Counted from the stretch's first letter, positions 19,503-28,637 are shown. The stretch: 64,000 bases of DNA from Sinorhizobium fredii USDA 205 (GCF_001461695.1 NZ_AUTC01000066.1:1-64000), one strand, 5' to 3'. Made by a program: numbers and translations. The notes: a model not told the origin generated them from the letters alone.

Positions 19503-20320
19503 TCCGTCACCCCGCCGCCGATTGTGCCGCGAAGCGCATCAGCAACGCGTCCGGCGTGTCCAATGAGTTCCACATCGTAGATGCTTCGCGGGCGCGGCAG
19601 CGGAATCTCGAAGTGCTGGACGATCCTCCCCGGCGCCTTCGACATCAATAGCACGCGATCTCCCAGGCAGGCCGCCTCGCGCATATTGTGCGTGACGAAC
19701 ACAACGGTCTTGCGGCTGTCGCTCCAGATGCGCTGGATATCGTCGTAAAGGTGCTCGCGGGTCATCGCATCGAGTGCGCCAAAGGGTTCGTCCATCAGCA
19801 GCACCTGCGGATCGGGGGCCAGCGCCCGCGCCAGGGCTACCCGCTGCTTCATTCCACCCGATAGTTCATGCACGTGCGCGCCTTCAAATTTTTCGAGGCC
19901 GACCAAGGCGAGATATTGGTGCGCGATCTCGCGCCGTTCGCCGTTGCTGAGCTCGGGGCAAAGCCTCAGGCCGAACATGACGTTGCCGAAAACGTTGAGC
20001 CAGGGAAACAGCGACGGCTCCTGGAACACGACCAGACGCTGCCGACCCGGGCCGGTCACCGGCAGACCGTCGGCAAGCACATGACCGGCATCGGGCTTGC
20101 TCAACCCGGCTATGATGTCGAGGAGGCTCGACTTTCCGCAGCCGCTCGGGCCAACGACACAGACGACTTCGCCGGCCGCAACCTGCATCGAGACATTGTC
20201 GAGTGCATGTATGGTTGCTCGCGGCGTGCGGAACCACTTTGACACCCCCTCGACGACGAGCTTGCTCGTTGCCGTGGCAACCGGAGCCGATGTCGAAGGG
20301 TTGGTGACTTGATCGAGCAT
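19499..20320 (-). CDS. ABC transporter ATP-binding protein, nitrate/sulfonate/taurine type
   Basis: A 273-residue ATPase with Walker A GPSGCGKSSLL, signature LSGGMKQR, Walker B VLLMDEPFGALD and switch THN, as in SsuB/TauB. The start is placed at the ATG at 20320, which overlaps the upstream stop (TGATG) and gives the family's length; the open frame extends further upstream inside the binding-protein gene but that part has no family match. It energises the permease encoded next. Confidence 0.9.
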   Translation of the reverse strand: MLDQVTNPSTSAPVATATSKLVVEGVSKWFRTPRATIHALDNVSMQVAAGEVVCVVGPSGCGKSSLLDIIAGLSKPDAGHVLADGLPVTGPGRQRLVVFQEPSLFPWLNVFGNVMFGLRLCPELSNGERREIAHQYLALVGLEKFEGAHVHELSGGMKQRVALARALAPDPQVLLMDEPFGALDAMTREHLYDDIQRIWSDSRKTVVFVTHNMREAACLGDRVLLMSKAPGRIVQHFEIPLPRPRSIYDVELIGHAGRVADALRGTIGGGVTE

Positions 20321-21309
20321 CAGGGCACCTCGATCAGTCTCGAAAGCTCCGGCATTTCCCGCAGGAAGCCGACCTGCTGAGCCTTGGTGACGAAGGTCTG
20401 CAATGCGGAGCGTGAAATCTCGCTGGTAACCGACATGCGCGCCCATGCGCGCGCAATGAGCTCCGGCGACATGCTGACGCGAAACGACGCCTTTAGTTCG
20501 TCGCGGATCATCCGCTGCGCGTCCAACGGGTGATGCTTGATCCAATCGCTGAGGTCGCGATGTGCCTCAACGAAGCGTCGAACGAGGTCGCGATGCTTCG
20601 CAAGAAACGCTGCGCGCGCAACGAGCACCGTCGTGATTGCATTCTTTTCTTCAACGAGGATTCTTCCACCCGCCTCCATTTCGAGCCGCGAAACCCAGGG
20701 TTCGACAGTCCAGACGGCATCGAGCTGTCCGGTTTTGAAAAGTGACAGTTGCTCCGGATTGGCAGTCGGAACAACCTGGGCGTCCCCGCCTGCCTGTGTT
20801 ATCCGCAAGCCTCCCGCCAAGAGCCAGGCGCGTGCTGCGACGTCCTGAGTATTTCCGAATTGGGGAGTTGCGATCCGCTTACCGCGGAAATCCGCCGCAC
20901 TCGCAAGGCTTTCATCCGGCTGCACGACAAGCGCAGAACCACCGTTGACCGAGCCGGCGACGATGCGGATCTCTCGTCCTCCCGAACGGGCATAGGCATT
21001 AATGGCCGGATTCGGTCCGACGTAGGTGAGGTCAATGCTCTCGGCAAAGATCGCTTCCATGGCACTCGGACCGGCATTATAGGCATACCATTCGACCTTG
21101 ATCTTCGGACCGAGCCGATCGGCGTACCAATTCCGGCCCTGCCGTTCGAAGTTTCTGGCAACCAGCGCCTGCGCATGTGTCACGTTCGGGAAATGGCCAA
21201 TCCGAATCCTAAGATCTTGCGCCCGAACGGCAGTCGTTCCAAACGCACAGAGTCCGACCGCAATCATCGTCACAAACAGCCGCCGCACTCTGGACAGAAA
21301 CTCGTTCAT
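20320..21309 (-). CDS. ABC transporter substrate-binding protein, SsuA/TauA-like
   Basis: A 329-residue periplasmic binding protein. A Sec signal peptide is visible (RRLFVTMIAVGLCAFGTTAVRA, cleavage near AVRA-Q), followed by the NMT1/SsuA-like fold with IGHFPNVTHAQAL and the ligand-binding stretch DLTYVGPNPAINAY. It overlaps the PfkB stop by 4 bases and the ATPase start by one, so all are translated in coupling. Ligand unknown. Confidence 0.88.
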   Translation of the reverse strand: MNEFLSRVRRLFVTMIAVGLCAFGTTAVRAQDLRIRIGHFPNVTHAQALVARNFERQGRNWYADRLGPKIKVEWYAYNAGPSAMEAIFAESIDLTYVGPNPAINAYARSGGREIRIVAGSVNGGSALVVQPDESLASAADFRGKRIATPQFGNTQDVAARAWLLAGGLRITQAGGDAQVVPTANPEQLSLFKTGQLDAVWTVEPWVSRLEMEAGGRILVEEKNAITTVLVARAAFLAKHRDLVRRFVEAHRDLSDWIKHHPLDAQRMIRDELKASFRVSMSPELIARAWARMSVTSEISRSALQTFVTKAQQVGFLREMPELSRLIEVP

Positions 21310-22268
21310 GGACCGGAGCTTTCGATGGACGTCGACGGCACGCCTGGAGGCGGTTCGGTCCCGTTGTAAATCTTAAAGACGTCGTTGCGCCGGCACAGCT
21401 CGGTTCCGGATGCGATGACGGCGGCTGCTCCCGCGGCGACACCAAACCGGAACGCCTCCTCAATTGACCTGCCTTCCGCCAGCAACCAAGTGAGCGCGCC
21501 AATGAAGCTGTCGCCGGCACCCACGGTGGACTTGGCGACGACGTGCTTAGACGGGACGCGTAAAACGCCGAAGGCTCCAGCCAAGAGGGCACCCTCGCGG
21601 CCCATAGTGACTGCAACGAACTCTGCTGCAGTTTCCTTCACCAAAGCCGATGCGGCTTGCGCGACCCCATTCTCGTCCAGACGCCGGCCGGCCAGTGTTT
21701 CCAACTCTTCAATGCTCGGTTTGACGAGGAAAACCGGTGCCTTGCCCAAGGTGCTGCGCAATGTCGCCCCCGGGCAGTCGAGAATGAACCTGGCGCCGGT
21801 TTTCGCGGCTATGCGGCCAATGTCAGCATAGATGTCTTCGGGAGCGTTGCGCGGCAGACTCCCGCTGGCCACCACGAAGTCGCCCCTGAACCTCTCAACG
21901 ATCGCAAGCGCCTTCGCGATGTCGCCCGGCGCGACTTCCGGCCCTTCGGGAACGAAGCGATATTCGAGCCCCGTTTCCTCTTCCCGAACCATAAAGGAAA
22001 TTCGCGTCAGCCCTGCTATCTGCACGGCGTGAGTTCGAATGGCTGATGTCGCAAGGGCCTCTCTAAGCATGGCTCCAGTCGCTCCGCCCGCGAGGACGAG
22101 GAGCTCCGGCTCGCCGCCGAGCTCGGCGATGACGCGTGCGACATTGACGCCGCCGCCGCCCGGTCGTTGCCGCTCGCTGTGCGTACGGATCTTAACGGTC
22201 GGACGCACCCGCTCAGCCTGACTCCATACGTCGATGGTGGGGTTGAGAGCCACTGCAAGGATAGGCAT
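21306..22268 (-). CDS. pfkB: PfkB-family sugar-phosphate kinase (6-phosphofructokinase II-like)
   Basis: A 320-residue ribokinase-fold kinase. The glycine-rich motif PGGGGVNVARV (about residues 35-45) and the anion-hole/catalytic motif STVGAGDSFIGAL (about 246-258, catalytic Asp in GAGD) are present. Spacing matches PfkB/FruK/LacC enzymes, most likely fructose-6-phosphate or tagatose/fructose-1-phosphate kinase. It lies 21 bp after the CBS-BON gene and overlaps the ABC binding-protein start, so it is driven by the FixK-type box upstream of the CBS gene. Pairing with PEP synthase and a former glucokinase suggests rewired sugar-phosphate metabolism under low oxygen (inference). Confidence 0.85.
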   Translation of the reverse strand: MPILAVALNPTIDVWSQAERVRPTVKIRTHSERQRPGGGGVNVARVIAELGGEPELLVLAGGATGAMLREALATSAIRTHAVQIAGLTRISFMVREEETGLEYRFVPEGPEVAPGDIAKALAIVERFRGDFVVASGSLPRNAPEDIYADIGRIAAKTGARFILDCPGATLRSTLGKAPVFLVKPSIEELETLAGRRLDENGVAQAASALVKETAAEFVAVTMGREGALLAGAFGVLRVPSKHVVAKSTVGAGDSFIGALTWLLAEGRSIEEAFRFGVAAGAAAVIASGTELCRRNDVFKIYNGTEPPPGVPSTSIESSGP

Positions 22269-22289
22269 GGTTCACTCCACCGAGGTGCT

Positions 22290-22970
22290 TCAAGATCGTT
22301 CTGATAAGCTCGCGCCCGCTCCGACACGCAGCTTGTTCCTGACGCGCCCAACGCCGCTCACGGCTTCTGCGGCAACGCGAGCCGCCTCGCGCTGGACCTC
22401 ACTGGCGACCTCCCCCCATAGGCAAACTGTGCCATCCTCGATGGTCACGTCGATAGCCGCCTTGTCGAGCCCGACGTCGGAACAAGGCCTCGCCAGGACA
22501 GCGCGTCGCGTGGCCTCGTCGCCCGCAGCCGTTATGTCAGGCACTGCCGCAGCGATCACCCGCAGAATATCGCCGCGGCTGACGATGCCCACCATCTGGC
22601 CGGCGCGTACAACAGGGACACGTTTGATGTCGTGCGTCTTCATAGCTGCAGCAATACGGTCAACCGGAGTGTCTTCATCCACCGTCACGACACCTGGCGT
22701 CATGACATCACCAACACGCCAGCTGTTTCCCTTGATGAAAATCTCCGGCGCCTCTTCGTGCGTGCTGCCCGTACCCCGCCACGCGGCGGGTCCCAATTCT
22801 GCGCGCCGCAACAGATCTCCCTCAGTCAGAATACCGACAAGACTTTCATTGTCGTCAAGGACCGGCAGGCCGCTGATGTGGTTTTCCAGCATTACGCACG
22901 CGGCATGCTTTACGCTATGCTCGGGACTTATGGCGATGACCCTCCGGGTCATGATGTCCGCGGCTTTCAT
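22290..22970 (-). CDS. CBS-domain pair plus BON domain protein
   Basis: A 226-residue soluble protein with two CBS motifs (residues about 5-60 and 80-140: MTRRVIAISPEHSVKHAACV, then MTPGVVTVDEDTPVDRIAAA) that typically bind adenine nucleotides. A C-terminal BON domain follows (about 155-220: IDVTIEDGTVCLWGEVASEV). The ATG at 22970 has GGGGAG 6 bases upstream; the longer frame from 23006 is rejected because it would leave too little leader after the FixK-type box, which sits 59 bp from 22970. First gene of the operon with PfkB and the ABC transporter. Possible energy-status sensor. Confidence 0.88.
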   Translation of the reverse strand: MKAADIMTRRVIAISPEHSVKHAACVMLENHISGLPVLDDNESLVGILTEGDLLRRAELGPAAWRGTGSTHEEAPEIFIKGNSWRVGDVMTPGVVTVDEDTPVDRIAAAMKTHDIKRVPVVRAGQMVGIVSRGDILRVIAAAVPDITAAGDEATRRAVLARPCSDVGLDKAAIDVTIEDGTVCLWGEVASEVQREAARVAAEAVSGVGRVRNKLRVGAGASLSERS

Positions 22971-23029
22971 CTGAGGCTCCCCATGAAAATATGGTGCCTG
23001 AAACATAGCTCACTTGTCGACTGCGTAGA

Positions 23030-23043
23030 TTGACTTCGGTCAA
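23030..23043. promoter_or_regulatory. FNR/FixK-type box, TTGACTTCGGTCAA
   Basis: Perfect palindrome 59 bp before the CBS-BON start, so it likely controls the five-gene CBS/PfkB/ABC operon. Confidence 0.85.
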
Positions 23044-23220
23044 TAAGGGGAGCGGCAGGGCCGCCATACTGCCCCGCGCCGCTACAACCGTGCAGCTTGG
23101 TGCGTCAGGCCGTGCTCACCTCAGTCTGGTCCGCGTCTTGTGTGCTCCGTGGGAGACCCGCAGCACTCTGCTGGCGCGATCGTGAAGGCCGCAACGCACA
23201 CCTGGACCTCACCCACATCC

Positions 23221-23234
23221 TTGATTTGCGTCAA
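23221..23234. promoter_or_regulatory. FNR/FixK-type box, TTGATTTGCGTCAA
   Basis: Full-consensus box 56 bp before the small gene at 23291; PRPP synthetase may be co-transcribed. It lies 191 bp from the divergent box at 23030. Confidence 0.82.
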
Positions 23235-23290
23235 TGCAGGCTATTCCAGGTAATACGACATTTGACGAATGGAGACAGATGGGGTTTCAC

Positions 23291-23491
23291 ATGTCACAGT
23301 TGATTGCAAGTCACCATAGCGACTATCGCGGCTACGGTTTGGAGGCCAGTCACTATGCTTCGGGATGGCGAGTGCACATAATACCCGGCCCGCGCTCCCT
23401 CCCAACTGACCCTGACCACGTCTTGGCAGATACTCAGGAGGAAGCGCTTACAAAGGCACGAGCAATCGTCGATCGCCACCTCCAAGGCTGA
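23291..23491 (+). CDS. Small hypothetical protein (66 aa) behind a FixK box
   Basis: Not recognised. Starts MSQLIASHHSDYRGYGLEAS and ends with a helix (QEEALTKARAIVDRHL); soluble. The middle (YASGWRVHIIPGP) looks like a short beta hairpin, as in small single-domain proteins that dock to partners. The start at 23291 is chosen over upstream in-frame codons because a GGGG ribosome site lies about 7 bases before it and because the FixK-type box is then 56 bp upstream, as for other genes here. PRPP synthetase follows after 94 bp. Confidence 0.65.
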   Translation: MSQLIASHHSDYRGYGLEASHYASGWRVHIIPGPRSLPTDPDHVLADTQEEALTKARAIVDRHLQG

Positions 23492-23585
23492 ACAACTCAC
23501 TTCGCTACAAAGTGCCGCGAGGGGGCATGTGCGGCCCTTCGATCAGCATCAAGGAACGAGTGCAGTTGCCCTTTAGGATGCCCCA

Positions 23586-24563
23586 ATGCGCATCTTTGCA
23601 CTGAATGCATCACGGGTTTTTGGCGGAAAGCTTGCTTTCGCTCTCGGTGTGCCGATCGACGAACACGAGGAACGCGATTTCGAGGATGGTGAGCACAAGG
23701 CCAGACCGCTTGTCAGCGTGCGTGGCGAGGATGTCTACGTCCTGCAGCAACTGAATGGAAGTGCCCGGGAGTCTGTCAACGATAAGCTTTGCAAATTGCT
23801 GTTTTTCATCGCTTGCTGTCGCGAAGGAGGCGCTTCACGCGTGACGGCCGTCGTTCCTTATCTCGCCTATGCACGCAAGGACCGGCAAACCAAGGCGCGG
23901 GATCCGGTGACCACGCGCTACGTGGCGCAGCTTTTCGAAGCAGCAGGCACCGATCAGGTGATGACGCTTGACGTGCATAACATTGCCGCTTTCCAGAACG
24001 CCTTCCGCTGCCGCACGATTCATCTGAGTGCAAAGGAGCTATTCGCCGACGTGATTGCCCGAAAAGCTGCAGGCGGGCCGGTCGCGATCTTGTCCCCGGA
24101 TGGCGGCGGCATCAAGCGGGCCCAGCTTCTGAAGGAGGCCTATGAGCGCCTCTCTGGCGCCCCTGCAGGATTCGGCTTCATGGAGAAGCGCCGCAGCCGT
24201 GGCGTCGTTTCGGGCGAGCTCTTTGCGGGAGAGGTGGAAGACGCGACGGTCTTCATCCTCGACGACATGATCAGCACCGGCGGCACCATGCTGAGAGCAG
24301 CGGAAGCCTGCCGGCAGCGCGGCGCCAAGGCGGTCTATGCGATGGCGACGCACGGCCTTTTCAGCAAGGGCGCCGAAGCAATGCTCGCCCATCCCGCGGT
24401 CGACGGGACGATCGTAACGGACTCCATTGCGCCATTCCGGTTGCCTGAACAACGCTTGCGATCGTGCGTCGAGGTGGTCCCGAGTGCGCCGCTTGTTGCT
24501 GAAGCCATTCGTCGGCTCGCCTTCGGCGGCTCGATTACGGAGCTTCTAGGCGACGATGACTGA
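23586..24563 (+). CDS. prs: Ribose-phosphate pyrophosphokinase (PRPP synthetase)
   Basis: A 325-residue enzyme making PRPP from ribose-5-phosphate and ATP. It has the flexible-loop YARKDR motif (about residues 96-101), the DVHN metal/ATP site (about 128-131) and the PRPP-binding signature FILDDMISTGGTM (about 220-232). It is divergent from a housekeeping enzyme near the N-terminus (FALNASRVFGGKLA rather than the usual GN-NxxLA start), so it is likely a second copy. The FixK-type box upstream of the small gene at 23291 may drive it too. It converges with the phosphotransferase-like gene, their ends overlapping by 18 bp. Confidence 0.85.
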   Translation: MRIFALNASRVFGGKLAFALGVPIDEHEERDFEDGEHKARPLVSVRGEDVYVLQQLNGSARESVNDKLCKLLFFIACCREGGASRVTAVVPYLAYARKDRQTKARDPVTTRYVAQLFEAAGTDQVMTLDVHNIAAFQNAFRCRTIHLSAKELFADVIARKAAGGPVAILSPDGGGIKRAQLLKEAYERLSGAPAGFGFMEKRRSRGVVSGELFAGEVEDATVFILDDMISTGGTMLRAAEACRQRGAKAVYAMATHGLFSKGAEAMLAHPAVDGTIVTDSIAPFRLPEQRLRSCVEVVPSAPLVAEAIRRLAFGGSITELLGDDD

Positions 24564-25619
24564 CGGATGCCGCCGGGCTTGTGTCAGATAGGCAAGCGCC
24601 AAAGGACGCCATTTCTTCGGTTCCCGGACCGGATGCTCCAGGAGATGAACCAGGCACAGCCTTGCCCGCAGCAAGGCGCGAAAGCGGCCATAAAGCGCAA
24701 GCAAGCGGTCGTCGGGACGATCGCCAAGCTCCCTTTCCAGTGCAGACAAGAGCAGAGGCCTTATCCAATCGGCCCCCAGCACCTCGCATTCGAGCGCCAG
24801 GTAGCTGATTTCGTCGTAGGGATCGATGATCCGCATCGAGCGGTTGAATTCGAGACAATCGATAATCTGCGGTGGGGTGACCAGGCAGACATGCTCCGGC
24901 CGCAGGTCGCCGTGGCCCTCGACGATCCTTCCGCGTGCGATGCGGGATTCGATGACACCGCGCATTTCGTCCAGACGGACGCCGACACCGTCGAGCAAGG
25001 CGGCCACACCCGAGAGCTCGAATTCGGGGCGCGTCAGCAGGGCGCGGTTTATTTCGTGTTCCTCGAGAAGGTGTCGTATATAGGCCCCGCCACCGGCAAT
25101 CTCCGGCGAACAGCCGATATAGAACCGGGCAAGCCGATCGACTATCGCGGAAATCTCGGCCGGGCTTACCCGGTTCGCAGCGATGCGGGCGTCCAGCATG
25201 TCGTCCGCCGGCAGCCGCCGCATCTCAACGAGCCAGTCGATGACGTGCGCGGATTGCTCAAACGTCAGCGCGCCCGCATCGTCACAATAGAGCGGCTTGA
25301 CGGCGCGATAGGTCTCGCGTGCCAGCCGGCGGTTTAGGCGAAGCTCCTCCTCGCAGAAGAACTTCCGCGCCTCGACGGTACTGAAATCGAGGTGGGATCG
25401 CGAGACCGGCTTCTTGAGCTTGAGCACCCAATCGTCGGCTATGAAAACCCAGGACATATGGGTCTCCTTAGTCTCGATGTTGTCCGGCGGTTGCGGGTAG
25501 GAGGCGGGGTTGGAGAGGAATCGCACCTTCTGCGCCAGTGCCGCACTGAGATCGGGACAAGTCTCGTCATGCTGTTTTCCAGTGAGCAATCCCGGGGAGC
25601 GGCGATTGTGGGGCATCAT
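24546..25619 (-). CDS. Aminoglycoside-phosphotransferase-fold protein without the AAA kinase half
   Basis: About 357 residues. It matches by eye the N-terminal phosphotransferase-like half of the two-domain protein at 59598-61118: WVLKLKKPV...LDFSTVEARKFFCEEELRLN corresponds to AYKMKRAVKLPYVDFSTAELRLAACEKEVALN. Both carry a catalytic-loop-like segment, GHGDLRPEHVCL here and CHGDLHLRNICL there, followed by IIDCLEFN or LFDCIEFN. The C-terminal P-loop domain of the larger protein is absent. Substrate unknown. The start is set at the ATG at 25619, which overlaps the upstream Usp stop (TGATG); a longer frame runs into the Usp gene. Confidence 0.75.
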   Translation of the reverse strand: MMPHNRRSPGLLTGKQHDETCPDLSAALAQKVRFLSNPASYPQPPDNIETKETHMSWVFIADDWVLKLKKPVSRSHLDFSTVEARKFFCEEELRLNRRLARETYRAVKPLYCDDAGALTFEQSAHVIDWLVEMRRLPADDMLDARIAANRVSPAEISAIVDRLARFYIGCSPEIAGGGAYIRHLLEEHEINRALLTRPEFELSGVAALLDGVGVRLDEMRGVIESRIARGRIVEGHGDLRPEHVCLVTPPQIIDCLEFNRSMRIIDPYDEISYLALECEVLGADWIRPLLLSALERELGDRPDDRLLALYGRFRALLRARLCLVHLLEHPVREPKKWRPLALAYLTQARRHPSVIVA

Positions 25620-26446
25620 CAGGCCGACATTAGGCGGTGGAGCGCCCCTTCGCGCAGCAGCGATCGGGTGACGCCGCCAAGCAGCCATTCGCGAAGGCGG
25701 CCATGGCCATAGCCGCCAGAGACGATCAGATCCGCTCCGATCTGCCTGGCGATGCCAACTAGCGCCTCCCCAGCCTCGCCTTCGCGATGGTCCACGATCT
25801 CTGCGCGGGCTTTTGCACCATGATTGATAAGATAGCGGACAACGTCGGTGGCACTGGCCATCGCCCGATCCGGTTCGTGCTCCGCGACGGTCGCTACCAG
25901 GACTTCGCGCGCATGGGCAAGGAAGGGCATCGCGTCTGCGACCGCCCGTCTTGCTTCACGGGCATCCTTCCAGGCAACGACCACGCTACTCGCCTTGAGA
26001 GGTGCGAGATCATCTCGCGGTATGAGGACCGGACGGCCCGCCGCATGTATCAGCGCGCCCAGGTCTATGGCGGTGTGGGCGTCGCGTCCGCCCTCCTCGC
26101 CACCTGATCCCGCGATTACAAGGTCCGCCGCTCTCGCGGCTATCGCCAACCCTTTTGTCGGATCGCCGACGGTAGTGCGCAACGAATCGGCCCCTCCCAT
26201 CTCGCCGCTGGCATCAAGATCGCTTCTAAGCGCTTCCAGGCGGCGTTCGATCTCCCTCGCCTCAAGCCGCATGAACTCGGCGTCCACGACCACTCCGGGC
26301 GGAGGCGCCGCAATCGGGTGTATGTCGCCGGCGGCAAAGCCGATCAGATTTGCCTCAAAACGCGCGGCGAGGTTGCGCGCAAAACTTAACTGCGATCCTG
26401 CGCCATCTCCTATGTCCAAGTGCACCAGTATCGTGTTGTAAATCAT
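25619..26446 (-). CDS. Universal stress protein, tandem Usp domains (275 aa)
   Basis: Two Usp domains in tandem. The C-terminal domain ends LIVSGGYGHGRLREWLLGGV, matching the ATP-binding G-x2-G-x9-G motif; the N-terminal domain has only LVIAGSGGEEGG. It is translationally coupled to the phosphotransferase-like gene downstream. It diverges from groEL, and the FixK-type box at 26561 lies 114 bp upstream of this start, so it may serve both directions although its position favours groEL. Confidence 0.9.
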   Translation of the reverse strand: MIYNTILVHLDIGDGAGSQLSFARNLAARFEANLIGFAAGDIHPIAAPPPGVVVDAEFMRLEAREIERRLEALRSDLDASGEMGGADSLRTTVGDPTKGLAIAARAADLVIAGSGGEEGGRDAHTAIDLGALIHAAGRPVLIPRDDLAPLKASSVVVAWKDAREARRAVADAMPFLAHAREVLVATVAEHEPDRAMASATDVVRYLINHGAKARAEIVDHREGEAGEALVGIARQIGADLIVSGGYGHGRLREWLLGGVTRSLLREGALHRLMSA

Positions 26447-26560
26447 AGCCGCGACCCTCTATTACCTCTCTTTCGAGAACTTAACCATCGATCGACCGCC
26501 CTCGCCTTGACCGGCATCAAAGATGATTGCGTGACGCTTGGGGGCTTGTGCAGATGCCGT

Positions 26561-26574
26561 TTGATGCGCGTCAA
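26561..26574. promoter_or_regulatory. FNR/FixK-type box, TTGATGCGCGTCAA
   Basis: Full-consensus box 50 bp before the groEL start and 114 bp before the divergent Usp gene. Confidence 0.85.
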
Positions 26575-26624
26575 AGCGTCCCGTCCGGTCCGTGCTACAA
26601 AGGCAAGGAACGGAGGATGAAGCC

Positions 26625-28247
26625 ATGGCTCACAAGCAGGTCCTTTTCCATTCGGCTGCCCGAGAGAAGATCTTGAGGGGCGCTTCGCAATTGGCCGATG
26701 CCGTTCGGGTCACGCTCGGGCCGCGGTCGAAAGCCGTTCTGATCGAAAGGAAATGGGGGCCCCCGATCGTCTGCAATGACGGGGTCACAATCGCCAAGGA
26801 ATTCGACCTCAAAGATCCCGAAGAAAATCTCGGCGCGCGCATGCTGCGCCAGGCGGCGGAGAAGACAGGGGAAATCGTCGGCGACGGGACGACCACATCG
26901 ACCATTCTTGCCCATGCGATTTTCGCCGATGGCCTGCGCAATGTCGTTGCGGGGGCAAGCGCGATCGACATCAAGCACGGGCTTGACCGCGGCGTCAAAC
27001 GAGCGGTCGCCGAACTCAAGAAGAACTCACGGCCCGTCTCCGAGAAGCGTGAGAAAGAACAGGTGGCGACGATTTCGGCCCACAACGACGCACAGATCGG
27101 CACACTGGTCGGAGACGCAATGGAAAAGGTCGGCGACGAGGGAGTCATCAGCGTCGAGGAATCGAAAACGACCGAGACGGTCCTCGAAGTCGTGGAGGGC
27201 ATGCAATTCGATCGCGGCTATCTTTCTCCCTATTTCGTCACCGATGCCGAGCGAATGGAGGTCGTTCTCGAAAGCGCCGCGATCCTCCTGTTCGACCGCA
27301 AGATCAATTCGCTCAAGGATTGCGTGGAACTCCTGGAGGCCGTCGCGAAAGCCGGGACACCGCTGCTCATCATCGCTGAAGATGTGGAAACCGAGGCCCT
27401 CGCGACCTTGATCGTCAACCAGATGCGCGGAACACTGCACAACTGCGCCGTCAAGGCGCCGGGGTTCGGAGACCGACGCAAAGCCCTGTTGCAGGACATC
27501 GCCATCCTCACGGGTGGACAGCTCATTTCCGAGGAGCTGGGCATCAAGCTCGAAACGGTTACACCCGAACAACTTGGCCGCGCCGAGCGGGTCGTCATTA
27601 CAAAAGATACGACCACCATCATCGGTGGCGCGGGAGACAAGAAGGCCATCAGTGGCCGGGCGGAACAGATCCGCAAGGAAATCTCGACCACCAGCAGCGA
27701 CTATGACCGTGAAAAACTCCAGGAGCGATTGGCGAAGCTTTCCGGCGGCGTGGCGGTGATCAAGGTGGGTGCGGCCACGGAGGCGGAACTCAAATCCAAG
27801 AAGGAAGCGCTTGATGACGCCATCAGTGCGACCAAGGCGGCCGTGGCCGAAGGCATCCTGCCGGGTGGCGGATTGGCTCTCCTGCGGTGCATCGCTGCCG
27901 TCGCAGAGGAGGAGGAAGCCTGCGAAGGCGACGAGCGCACCGGCGTTCAGATCCTCAAGCGGGCACTGGAAATCCCGGCACGGCAGATCGCGGAAAACTC
28001 CGCAACCGACGGCGGCGTCGTAGTCGCGAAGATGCTCGAGGGAGAGGGCAGTTTCGGATACGACGCCGGCCGAAAGGTCTATGCCGACCTGGTTTCGGCC
28101 GGCATCATCGACCCCACCAAAGTGATCCGCGTCGCGCTCGAAAACGCGGTTTCGGTCGCAAGCGTGCTGTTGTTGACCGAAGCCACGATGACGGAACTTC
28201 CCGAGACGCCGAAGGAGTCAATGGCCGAAGCCGCGATGCAACCATAG
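26625..28247 (+). CDS. groEL: Chaperonin GroEL
   Basis: A 540-residue group I chaperonin subunit with the ATP-site motif [11 protein letters not shown] (about residues 86-96), [13 protein letters not shown] in the intermediate/apical boundary and [10 protein letters not shown] near 413-422. The ATG at 26625 follows GGAGG with an 8-base spacer. Two oddities: no groES accompanies it, and the usual C-terminal GGM repeat is replaced by [10 protein letters not shown]. This suggests a specialised paralogue that borrows GroES from elsewhere. A FixK-type box 50 bp upstream points to oxygen control instead of a CIRCE/RpoH control; no CIRCE repeat was seen. The zeta-like ATPase inhibitor gene follows after 47 bp. 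Confidence 0.95.
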   Translation: MAHKQVLFHSAAREKILRGASQLADAVRVTLGPRSKAVLIERKWGPPIVCNDGVTIAKEFDLKDPEENLGARMLRQAAEKTGEIVGDGTTTSTILAHAIFADGLRNVVAGASAIDIKHGLDRGVKRAVAELKKNSRPVSEKREKEQVATISAHNDAQIGTLVGDAMEKVGDEGVISVEESKTTETVLEVVEGMQFDRGYLSPYFVTDAERMEVVLESAAILLFDRKINSLKDCVELLEAVAKAGTPLLIIAEDVETEALATLIVNQMRGTLHNCAVKAPGFGDRRKALLQDIAILTGGQLISEELGIKLETVTPEQLGRAERVVITKDTTTIIGGAGDKKAISGRAEQIRKEISTTSSDYDREKLQERLAKLSGGVAVIKVGAATEAELKSKKEALDDAISATKAAVAEGILPGGGLALLRCIAAVAEEEEACEGDERTGVQILKRALEIPARQIAENSATDGGVVVAKMLEGEGSFGYDAGRKVYADLVSAGIIDPTKVIRVALENAVSVASVLLLTEATMTELPETPKESMAEAAMQP

Positions 28248-28294
28248 TTGCAACCTACCCCGCTCGAGCTCACTTACGATCGGAGCAAGAAATT

Positions 28295-28624
28295 ATGGAA
28301 CTGACGGAGCGAGAGAAAGCGCTCGAAGAAAGGTACATCCTCGATTTCGAGCGTTCCTTGAGAGTTCGCGAACGCCGAGACAGCCTGTTTGCCGGATGGG
28401 CGGCACGCGCGCTCGATAGAGCCGACGCGACCGCCTACGCGGACGAGATCGCTGACGCCGGACGGGCCGAAGCTGGCGACGACGACGTCCTGCGCAAGGT
28501 CCTGCGGGATTTCGAGAGCGCCGGAATCCCTGCGACCAGGGAGCAGCTACAAGAAAAGATGCGGGCGCTGTTGTTTGTCGCCGCCGAACAACTGGACGCC
28601 GAAAGCACAGAGGCGAGGCGGTAA
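28295..28624 (+). CDS. F1-ATPase inhibitor subunit zeta-like protein (DUF1476)
   Basis: A 109-residue helical protein. Its pattern (EREKALEERYILDFERSLRV, then RRDSLFAGWAARAL, then GDDDVLRKVLRDFESAGIP and AAEQLDAE) follows the DUF1476 family of alphaproteobacteria. That family includes the zeta subunit, which binds F1 and blocks ATP hydrolysis by ATP synthase. The sequence is clearly diverged from the housekeeping form, so it is probably an extra copy. It lies 47 bp after groEL and probably shares its FixK-type promoter; GGAGC precedes the ATG. A role in saving ATP when respiration stops is a reasonable inference. Confidence 0.78.
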   Translation: MELTEREKALEERYILDFERSLRVRERRDSLFAGWAARALDRADATAYADEIADAGRAEAGDDDVLRKVLRDFESAGIPATREQLQEKMRALLFVAAEQLDAESTEARR

Positions 28625-28637
28625 ATCCGCGCCTTCC

